DNA of 41,588 nt, taken from positions 1 to 41,588 of the forward strand of contig NZ_WHJC01000005.1 of the NCBI RefSeq assembly GCF_009295725.1, in the 5' to 3' direction. The first letter of the stretch is position 1, and every line of letters begins with the position of its first letter. The position numbers and the translations under genes were made by a program. The notes under the pieces are model-generated. The model worked only from the letters and a program-made list of their open reading frames with translations. It made no database searches and had not been told where the DNA came from. Shown here piece by piece: positions 34,239 through 41,588 of the stretch. The stretch is from Clostridium tarantellae (GTDB lineage: Bacteria; Bacillota; Clostridia; Clostridiales; Clostridiaceae).

Positions 34239-37200
34239 TTGTTTGAGTTAAATAATTTTGATGCTTTACAAATAGGGCTAGCATCTCCAGCACAAATTAG
34301 AGAGTGGTCTAGAGGAGAAGTTAAGAAACCTGAAACTATAAATTATAGAACATTAAAGCCTGAAAGAGATGGTCTATTCTGTGAAAGAATATTTGGACCA
34401 ATGAAAGACTGGGAATGTCACTGTGGTAAATATAAGAGAGTAAGATACAAAGGAATAGTTTGTGATAGATGTGGTGTTGAAGTAACTAAATCTAAAGTTA
34501 GAAGAGAGAGAATGGCACACATAGAATTAGCTGCACCAGTATCTCATATTTGGTATTTTAAAGGTATTCCTTCAAGAATGGGATTAATTCTTGATATGTC
34601 ACCTAGAGCTTTAGAAAAAGTTTTATACTTTGCTTCTTATATAGTTATAGATCCTAAAGAAACTTCTTTATTAAAGAAGCAACTTCTTAATGAAAAAGAA
34701 TATAGAGAAGCATGTGATAAATTTGGTGAAGGTAGCTTTATTGCAGGAATGGGAGCGGAAGCTATTCAAACATTATTATCTGAAATTGATTTAGAAAGAG
34801 GTTCAGTAGAGCTTAAAGAAGATTTAAAACAAAGTACTGGTCAAAAGAAAGTAAGAATAATAAGAAGATTAGAAGTTGTAGAATCATTCAGAAAATCAGG
34901 TAATAAACCTGAATGGATGATTGTTGATGTTATTCCAGTTATACCGCCAGATTTAAGACCAATGGTTCAATTAGATGGTGGAAGATTTGCAACATCTGAT
35001 TTAAATGATTTATATAGAAGAGTTATAAATAGAAATAATAGACTTAAAAAATTATTAGATCTTGGAGCGCCTGATATAATAGTAAGAAATGAAAAAAGAA
35101 TGCTTCAAGAAGCTGTAGATGCATTAATTGATAATGGTAGAAGAGGAAGACCAGTAACAGGTCCAGGAAATAGACCACTTAAATCATTATCAGATATGCT
35201 TAAAGGTAAGCAAGGTAGATTTAGACAAAACCTTCTTGGTAAAAGGGTTGATTATTCTGGTAGATCTGTTATAGTTGTTGGACCAGAATTAAAAATGTAT
35301 CAATGTGGTTTACCTAAGGAAATGGCATTAGAGTTATTCAAGCCTTTTGTAATGAAAAAATTAGTTGAAGATGGAATAGCTCATAATATAAAGAGTGCTA
35401 AGAGAATGGTAGAAAGAGTAATGCCTCAAGTATGGGATGTACTTGAAGAAGTTATTGCAGATCATCCAGTTCTTCTTAATAGAGCACCTACTTTACACAG
35501 ATTAGGAATTCAAGCATTCCAACCAATTTTAGTTGAAGGTAGAGCTATAAAGCTTCATCCGCTTGTTTGTACAGCATACAATGCAGATTTCGATGGAGAC
35601 CAAATGGCAGTTCACGTTCCTTTATCAGTGGAAGCACAAGCAGAAGCAAGATTTTTAATGCTAGCTGCAGGTAATATATTAAAGCCTTCAGATGGTAAGC
35701 CAGTTTGTGTACCTACGCAGGATATGATTTTAGGATCATATTATCTAACAATGGATAAAGATAATGCTAGAGGAGAAGGTAGAAGCTTTTCATCATTAGA
35801 TGAAGCTATAATGGCTTATCAGTTAAAAGAAATAGATATTCATGCTAAGATTAATGTGAAAGTTAAAAGAAAAATTAATGGAGAAGTAAAATCAGGTATA
35901 ATAAAAACTACTCCAGGTTTAATAATTTTTAATGAAGCTATACCACAAGATTTAGGATTTATAGATAGAGAAAATCCTGAAGATTTATTTAAATTAGAGA
36001 TAGATTTCTTAATAACTAAAAAGTCATTAGGAAAAATAATAGATAAATGTTATTTAAAGCATGGTCCTACAAAAACATCTATAATGCTTGATAATATAAA
36101 GGCTACAGGATATCATTATTCTTCTATTGGAGCTGTAACAGTAGCAGCATCTGATATGATAGTTCCTCAAAAGAAATATGAATTATTAAAAGATGCAGAT
36201 GAAACAGTAGATAAAATAGAAAAAATGTATAGAAGAGGTCTTATATCTGAAGAAGAAAGATATGAAAGAGTTATAGAAAAGTGGACTGATACTACTGAAG
36301 AAGTTGCGAATACGCTTATGAATAGTTTGGATAAATTCAATCCTATATTCATGATGGCTGATTCGGGAGCCAGAGGTTCTAAATCACAGATTAAACAGTT
36401 AGCAGGTATGAGAGGTCTGATGGCAAGTCCATCAGGAAAGATTATCGAATTACCAATTAGAGCTTCATTTAGAGAGGGTCTAGATGTACTTGAGTACTTT
36501 ATATCAACTCATGGAGCTAGAAAAGGTAATGCAGATACAGCTCTTAAAACTGCAGATTCAGGATACTTAACAAGAAGACTTGTTGATGTAAGCCAAGATG
36601 TTATAGTTAGACAAGAAGATTGTGGAACTAAAGACGGTTTATATGTTTCAGAAATAAAAGAAGGAAATGAAACTATAGAAGGATTAGCAGAAAGATTAAC
36701 AGGAAGATATACAGCAGAAGATGTTTTGCATCCAAAAACTGGTGAAGTTTTAGCATCTAGAGACACATATATGGATTCTATGTTAGCTGAAAAAATAACT
36801 AATACAGGTATTAAGAAAGTTAAAATAAGATCAGTATTTACATGTGCTTCTAAAATTGGTGTATGTTCAAAATGTTATGGTATGAACATGGCAACAGCTC
36901 ATAAAATAAATATAGGTGAAGCAGTTGGTATAGTAGCAGCACAGTCAATAGGAGAACCAGGAACACAGCTTACAATGAGAACATTCCATACAGGTGGAGT
37001 TGTTGGAGCAGATATAACTCAAGGTCTTCCAAGGGTTGAAGAGTTATTTGAAGCAAGAAAACCAAAAGGATTAGCAATAGTAAGTGAAATTGCTGGTACT
37101 GTTAAAGTGGAAGAAACTAAAAAGAAAAGAACAGTTTATGTAATGTCAGGAACTGGTGAAGAATATAGTTATGATATACCATTTGGATCAAGATTAAAGG

Positions 37201-37775
37201 TTCATGATGGTGATATAATAGAAGCTGGAGATGAAATTACAGAAGGTTCAGTTAATCCACATGATATAATGAATATTAAAGGTGTAGATGGAGCAAGAGA
37301 ATATTTACTTTCAGAAGTTCAAAAAGTTTATAGACTTCAAGGGGTTGATATTAACGATAAGCACTTAGAAGTTGTAGTAAGACAAATGACTAGAAAGATA
37401 AAAGTTTCAGAATCAGGAGATACTGATTTATTACCAGGTGTAATGATTGATATTTTTGATTTTGAAGAAGAAAATTCTAGGGTTGAAGCTTTTGGAGGAG
37501 AAAAAGCAACTGGAGAAGCAGTTCTTTTAGGTATAACAAAAGCAGCTCTTGCAACTGATAGTTTCTTATCAGCAGCATCATTCCAAGAGACTACAAGAGT
37601 TCTTACTGATGCAGCTATTAAAGGAAAAGTTGATCCACTTGTTGGTTTAAAAGAAAATGTTATTATTGGTAAGTTAATTCCAGCAGGTACAGGAATGTTA
37701 AGATATAGATCAGTTAAACTTAACACAGAAAGCGATATTGTTGAAAAAGAAACAGCAAATGCTTTAGAAGAATAA
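34239..37775 (+). CDS. rpoC: RNA polymerase beta' subunit
   Basis: 1178 residues from TTG 34239, 8 nt after AGGGAGG. N-terminal zinc finger [20 protein letters not shown], the catalytic magnesium loop NADFDGDQM, the bridge helix/trigger loop region ([10 protein letters not shown]) and the second zinc cluster ([13 protein letters not shown]) are all intact. It holds the active-site magnesium of RNA polymerase. It is 77 nt after rpoB across a strong hairpin. Confidence 0.98.
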   Translation: MFELNNFDALQIGLASPAQIREWSRGEVKKPETINYRTLKPERDGLFCERIFGPMKDWECHCGKYKRVRYKGIVCDRCGVEVTKSKVRRERMAHIELAAPVSHIWYFKGIPSRMGLILDMSPRALEKVLYFASYIVIDPKETSLLKKQLLNEKEYREACDKFGEGSFIAGMGAEAIQTLLSEIDLERGSVELKEDLKQSTGQKKVRIIRRLEVVESFRKSGNKPEWMIVDVIPVIPPDLRPMVQLDGGRFATSDLNDLYRRVINRNNRLKKLLDLGAPDIIVRNEKRMLQEAVDALIDNGRRGRPVTGPGNRPLKSLSDMLKGKQGRFRQNLLGKRVDYSGRSVIVVGPELKMYQCGLPKEMALELFKPFVMKKLVEDGIAHNIKSAKRMVERVMPQVWDVLEEVIADHPVLLNRAPTLHRLGIQAFQPILVEGRAIKLHPLVCTAYNADFDGDQMAVHVPLSVEAQAEARFLMLAAGNILKPSDGKPVCVPTQDMILGSYYLTMDKDNARGEGRSFSSLDEAIMAYQLKEIDIHAKINVKVKRKINGEVKSGIIKTTPGLIIFNEAIPQDLGFIDRENPEDLFKLEIDFLITKKSLGKIIDKCYLKHGPTKTSIMLDNIKATGYHYSSIGAVTVAASDMIVPQKKYELLKDADETVDKIEKMYRRGLISEEERYERVIEKWTDTTEEVANTLMNSLDKFNPIFMMADSGARGSKSQIKQLAGMRGLMASPSGKIIELPIRASFREGLDVLEYFISTHGARKGNADTALKTADSGYLTRRLVDVSQDVIVRQEDCGTKDGLYVSEIKEGNETIEGLAERLTGRYTAEDVLHPKTGEVLASRDTYMDSMLAEKITNTGIKKVKIRSVFTCASKIGVCSKCYGMNMATAHKINIGEAVGIVAAQSIGEPGTQLTMRTFHTGGVVGADITQGLPRVEELFEARKPKGLAIVSEIAGTVKVEETKKKRTVYVMSGTGEEYSYDIPFGSRLKVHDGDIIEAGDEITEGSVNPHDIMNIKGVDGAREYLLSEVQKVYRLQGVDINDKHLEVVVRQMTRKIKVSESGDTDLLPGVMIDIFDFEEENSRVEAFGGEKATGEAVLLGITKAALATDSFLSAASFQETTRVLTDAAIKGKVDPLVGLKENVIIGKLIPAGTGMLRYRSVKLNTESDIVEKETANALEE

Positions 37776-37796
37776 AAAAATTAAATTTTAAATTTA

Positions 37797-37825
37797 TTGA
37801 CAGTAATAGTCTTAAATGATAAAAT
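37797..37825 (+). promoter_or_regulatory. promoter of the str operon (L7Ae-rpsL-rpsG-fusA-tuf)
   Basis: TTGACA (37797-37802), 17-bp spacer, TAAAAT (37820-37825). Confidence 0.82.
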
Positions 37826-37899
37826 ACAGTTTGTGTGATTTAACAAAGTACTAAGGGATTAACTTGTCTACATGATTATTCATATCAAGGAGGGATCTC

Positions 37900-38139
37900 A
37901 TGATAGACAGACTTTTAGGAAAAAAAGTTATTGGGATAAAACAATCTAGTAAAGCTATTAAAAATGGTGAAGGTATTTGTTTATATGTAGCTAAAGATGC
38001 AGATGAAAAATTAGTTTTACCATTAATAAAAATAGCGGAAGAAAGTGGAATGCCAGTAAAATATGTTGAAACAATGAAAATATTAGGATCAATGTGTGGT
38101 ATTGAAGTAAAAGCTGCCACAGCATTAGTACTAGAATAA
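37900..38139 (+). CDS. ribosomal L7Ae-like K-turn-binding protein (YbxF)
   Basis: 79 residues, compact L7Ae/L30e fold (GIKQSSKAIKNGEGICLYVAKDAD, then GSMCGIEVKAATALVLE). Bacterial members such as YbxF bind kink-turn RNA; the role on or off the ribosome is not settled. AAGGAGGG precedes the ATG. The position between rpoC and rpsL is conserved in Firmicutes, and here it follows a dedicated promoter. Confidence 0.93.
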   Translation: MIDRLLGKKVIGIKQSSKAIKNGEGICLYVAKDADEKLVLPLIKIAEESGMPVKYVETMKILGSMCGIEVKAATALVLE

Positions 38140-38200
38140 GATTGTTAACATCTAATAATTAATATAGATAGTTAAATAAAATTTATCAGGAGGTGAAAGT

Positions 38201-38578
38201 ATGCCAACTATAAGCCAATTAGTAAGAAAAGGCAGAAAGACAGTAGCATCAAAATCAACTGCGCCAGCACTTAAAGAGTGTCCACAAAAAAGAGGAGTTT
38301 GTACAGTAGTTAAAACAACAACTCCAAAGAAACCTAACTCAGCGTTAAGAAAAATTGCAAGAGTAAGATTAACAAATGGATACGAAGTAACAGCTTACAT
38401 TCCTGGTGTAGGTCACAACTTACAAGAGCATAGCGTTGTTCTTATAAGAGGTGGAAGAGTTAAGGACCTTCCTGGTGTTAGATACCATATAGTAAGAGGA
38501 GCTTTAGACTCAGCTGGAGTAGCTAACAGAATGCAAGGAAGATCAAAGTACGGTGCTAAGAAACCAAAGCAAAAGTAA
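38201..38578 (+). CDS. rpsL: 30S ribosomal protein S12
   Basis: 125 residues, full length. [12 protein letters not shown] and [12 protein letters not shown] carry the lysines whose mutation gives streptomycin resistance; both are wild type. It sits at the decoding centre. CAGGAGGTGA is a near-perfect ribosome-binding site. Confidence 0.98.
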
Positions 38579-38583
38579 TAGTT

Positions 38584-39205
<622 letters not shown>

Positions 39206-39212
39206 TAATATT

Positions 39213-39244
39213 CAAAACTGTTTTGGCTTGCCAAAGCAGTTTTG
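39213..39244 (+). promoter_or_regulatory. 14-bp hairpin with CUUG tetraloop between rpsG and fusA
   Basis: CAAAACTGTTTTGG-CTTG-CCAAAGCAGTTTTG with one U-G pair. CUUG closed by G-C is one of the very stable tetraloops. There is no T tract afterwards, so it looks like an mRNA-stability or processing element, or a weak terminator. Confidence 0.75.
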
Positions 39245-39285
39245 TCGAATTTAAAAAACTATTATGTTGAGAGGAGGAAATTAAA

Positions 39286-41352
39286 ATGGCTAGAAAATAT
39301 CCATTAGAGAAATTCCGTAATTTTGGAATAATGGCTCATATAGATGCTGGTAAAACAACAACTACTGAGCGTATATTATTCTATACTGGTAGAAGTCATA
39401 AAATAGGAGAAGTTCATGAAGGTGCAGCTACAATGGACTGGATGGTTCAAGAACAAGAGAGAGGTATAACAATTACTTCAGCTGCAACAACTTGTTTCTG
39501 GCATGATTATGAATTAAACATAATTGATACTCCAGGGCACGTAGATTTCACTGTTGAGGTTGAGAGATCATTAAGAGTTCTTGACGGAGCAGTAACAGTT
39601 CTTGACGCTAAAAGTGGTGTTGAACCACAAACTGAAACTGTTTGGAGACAGGCAGATAAATATGGTGTTCCAAGAATGATATATGTAAATAAAATGGATG
39701 CTACAGGTGCTGATTTCTTCAGATGTATAAATACTGTAAGAGATAGATTAAAAGCAAATGCAGTTCCGATTCAAATTCCAGTAGGAGCAGAAGATCAATT
39801 CAAAGGAATGATTGATCTTATGACAAATAAAGCTATAATGTTCTATGATGATTTAGGAAAAGATGTTAGAGTTGAAGAAATTCCAGCAGATTTAGCAGAT
39901 CAAGCAGAAGAATATAGATCAGCTATGATTGAAGCAATTGCTGAAACTGATGAAGAATTAATGATGAAATACTTAGAAGGTGAAGAATTAACTCTTGAAG
40001 AGTTAAAAGTTGCTTTAAGAAAAGCTACAATAGCTAATGAAATAGTACCATGTATATGTGGTTCATCATATAAAAATAAAGGTGTTCAACAAATGATTGA
40101 TGGTGTTGTTGATTTCTTACCATCACCATTAGATATACCTGCAGTTAAAGGTACAACTTTAGAGGGAGAAGAAGCATCAAGAGAAGCTTCAGACTCAGCT
40201 CCAATGGCAGCTTTAGCATTCAAGATTGCTACAGATCCATTTGTTGGAAAATTAGCCTTTACAAGAGTTTATTCAGGAATTATGCAAAGTGGTTCATATG
40301 TGTTAAACTCAACTAAAGGTAAAAAAGAAAGAATTGGTAGACTAGTTAAAATGCATGCTAACACTAGAGAAGAAGTTCAAGAGTTAGAAGCAGGAGAATT
40401 AGGAGCTGTAATTGGATTAAAGAATACAACTACAGGTGATACTTTATGTTGTGATAATGACCCAATAGTTCTTGAGTCAATGGAATTTCCAGAGCCAGTT
40501 ATATCTGTAGCTATAGAGCCAAAGACAAAAGCTGGTCAAGAGAAGATGGGATTAGCTTTAGCTAAGTTAGCAGAAGAAGATCCAACATTCAAAACATTTA
40601 CTGATCAAGAAACAGGTCAAACAATAATAGCTGGTATGGGTGAGCTTCACTTAGAAATCATTGTTGATAGATTAACAAGAGAATTCAAAGTTGAGTGTAA
40701 CGTTGGTGCACCACAAGTTGCTTACAAAGAGACTATCAGATCAGCAGTTAAAGCTGAAGCTAAGTATGCTAAACAGTCAGGTGGTAAAGGTCAATATGGA
40801 CATTGTGTTATTGAAATGGAACCAACTGAAGGTGAATATGTATTTGAAAATGCAGTTGTTGGAGGAGCTATTCCAAGAGAATATATTCCAGCTGTTGATA
40901 ATGGAATTCAAGAAGCATCAAAAAATGGTATAATTGCTGGATATCCAGTTATAAACTTCAAAGTTAAGTTAGTTCATGGATCATACCATGAGGTTGACTC
41001 ATCTGAGATGGCATTTAAAATTGCTGGATCTATGGCATTTAAAAATGCTATGCAAAAAGCAAGTCCAGTATTATTAGAGCCTGCAATGAAAGTTGAAGTT
41101 ACAGTTCCTGAAGAATATATGGGAGATGTAATGGGAGACATTAACTCAAGAAGAGGTAGAATAGAAGGAATGGAAGCTGTAAATGGTGCACAAGTAATTA
41201 GAGCTTTCGTACCACTATCAGAAATGTTTGGTTATGCAACAACTTTAAGATCAAGAACTCAAGGTAGAGGAACATATTCAATGGTATTTGACCATTATGA
41301 AGAAGTTCCAAAGAGCATTCAAGAGAAAGTTGCTGGAGAAAGAAAAAAATAG
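39286..41352 (+). CDS. fusA: elongation factor G
   Basis: 688 residues. G1 [13 protein letters not shown] (17-29), the switch [10 protein letters not shown] and NKMD are intact, with domains II to V through the C-terminal [19 protein letters not shown]. It drives translocation and, with RRF, ribosome recycling. GAGGAGG precedes the ATG. It is in the standard str-operon order. Confidence 0.98.
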   Translation: MARKYPLEKFRNFGIMAHIDAGKTTTTERILFYTGRSHKIGEVHEGAATMDWMVQEQERGITITSAATTCFWHDYELNIIDTPGHVDFTVEVERSLRVLDGAVTVLDAKSGVEPQTETVWRQADKYGVPRMIYVNKMDATGADFFRCINTVRDRLKANAVPIQIPVGAEDQFKGMIDLMTNKAIMFYDDLGKDVRVEEIPADLADQAEEYRSAMIEAIAETDEELMMKYLEGEELTLEELKVALRKATIANEIVPCICGSSYKNKGVQQMIDGVVDFLPSPLDIPAVKGTTLEGEEASREASDSAPMAALAFKIATDPFVGKLAFTRVYSGIMQSGSYVLNSTKGKKERIGRLVKMHANTREEVQELEAGELGAVIGLKNTTTGDTLCCDNDPIVLESMEFPEPVISVAIEPKTKAGQEKMGLALAKLAEEDPTFKTFTDQETGQTIIAGMGELHLEIIVDRLTREFKVECNVGAPQVAYKETIRSAVKAEAKYAKQSGGKGQYGHCVIEMEPTEGEYVFENAVVGGAIPREYIPAVDNGIQEASKNGIIAGYPVINFKVKLVHGSYHEVDSSEMAFKIAGSMAFKNAMQKASPVLLEPAMKVEVTVPEEYMGDVMGDINSRRGRIEGMEAVNGAQVIRAFVPLSEMFGYATTLRSRTQGRGTYSMVFDHYEEVPKSIQEKVAGERKK

Positions 41353-41386
41353 TATGTTAAAGAAAGCATAAGCTTTTCTTATACAT
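41353..41386 (+). terminator. imperfect hairpin between fusA and second tuf
   Basis: TATGT..AAGAAAGC / GCTTTTCTT..ACATA, with small bulges and no T tract. It is probably only a weak or partial terminator, so tuf may be read from fusA. Confidence 0.4.
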
Positions 41387-41443
41387 AATTATATAGAAAA
41401 AACATTTATTTATAATATTTACAAAATAAGGGAGGAATTTACA

Positions 41444-41588
41444 ATGTCAAAGGCAAAATTTGAAAGAAGTAAACCACACGTTAACATTGGAACAATCGGT
41501 CACGTAGACCATGGTAAGACAACATTAACAGCAGCTATAACAACAGTTTTAGCAAATAGAGGATTCGCTGAAGCATTTAACTATGCAG
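41444..41588 (+). CDS. tuf: elongation factor Tu, second copy (cut by the window end)
   Basis: ATG 41444 after GGGAGGAAT; 48 codons are visible before the sequence stops. The 145 nt are identical to the first tuf at 25437 except one silent third-position change in codon 6 (TTC/TTT, Phe). Duplicated tuf genes kept equal by gene conversion are common in bacteria. This copy has the classic place after fusA. Confidence 0.97.
   Translation, partial: MSKAKFERSKPHVNIGTIGHVDHGKTTLTAAITTVLANRGFAEAFNYA

Noticed and set aside
37337-37726. 129-codon minus-strand ORF inside rpoC
   Set aside because: Antisense shadow of a highly conserved gene with no start signals of its own.
40691-40933. 80-codon alternative-frame ORF within fusA
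   Set aside because: Out-of-frame shadow of EF-G.

Overview
The window is AT-rich chromosomal DNA of a low-GC, endospore-forming anaerobe, most likely Clostridium sensu stricto (cluster I). The evidence is codon use dominated by A/T-ending codons, a clostridial 2[4Fe-4S] ferredoxin, Spo0H/SigH, ThyX in place of ThyA, a T-box in front of proS, and the gene order ctsR-mcsA-mcsB-clpC ... radA-disA-yacL-ispD-proS-cysS-mrnC-thyX-rlmB-yacP-sigH-tRNA-tuf-rpmG-secE-nusG-rplKAJL-rpoBC-(L7Ae)-rpsL-rpsG-fusA-tuf. Nearly everything reads on the plus strand, as expected for a highly expressed origin-proximal arm. The exceptions are an MBL-fold protein, a glutaredoxin with a small ORF upstream of it, and a Cys-rich unknown.

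Layout. 1-3.3 kb: guanylate-kinase-like protein, the c-di-AMP receptor YaaQ/DarA, DNA polymerase III delta', RicT and a cysteine-less HMA-fold protein. 3.4-4.3 kb: a monocistronic ferredoxin (56 codons) and a convergent metallo-hydrolase. 4.5-9.0 kb: the class III stress operon ctsR-mcsA-mcsB-clpC behind a CtsR operator; its McsB appears to lack the catalytic residues of arginine kinases. 9.1-13.2 kb: a block between clpC and radA with a small membrane protein, a thioredoxin reductase/redoxin pair behind a consensus promoter and a CsoR/CstR-like operator, a glutaredoxin, a 55-codon unknown ORF, and nagR-nagB with a NagR/YvoA-type operator. 13.3-25.2 kb: housekeeping genes (radA, disA, PIN/TRAM, ispD, T-box/proS, cysS, mrnC, thyX, rlmB, yacP, sigH). 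25.3-41.6 kb: tRNA-Thr/tuf and the transcription/translation supercluster, ending inside a second tuf.

The genes cover stress proteolysis, redox homeostasis, c-di-AMP signalling (synthase DisA and receptor DarA both present) and the core of transcription and translation. RNA-level control is dense in the last third: two leaders that copy the L1-binding part of 23S rRNA (before rplK and rplA), an L10 leader/attenuator, a hairpin between the nusG Shine-Dalgarno and its start codon, a strong hairpin between rpoB and rpoC, and an rpsL-rpsG intercistronic region with two mutually exclusive pairings.

No CRISPR array, insertion sequence, prophage or obvious novel defence cassette is visible. The most unusual items are the apparently dead McsB, the trxB operator with altered NADPH-binding residues in TrxB, the nusG SD-spacer hairpin and the S12-S7 switch-like structure. 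All start corrections and motif readings were made by eye; no database search was run.
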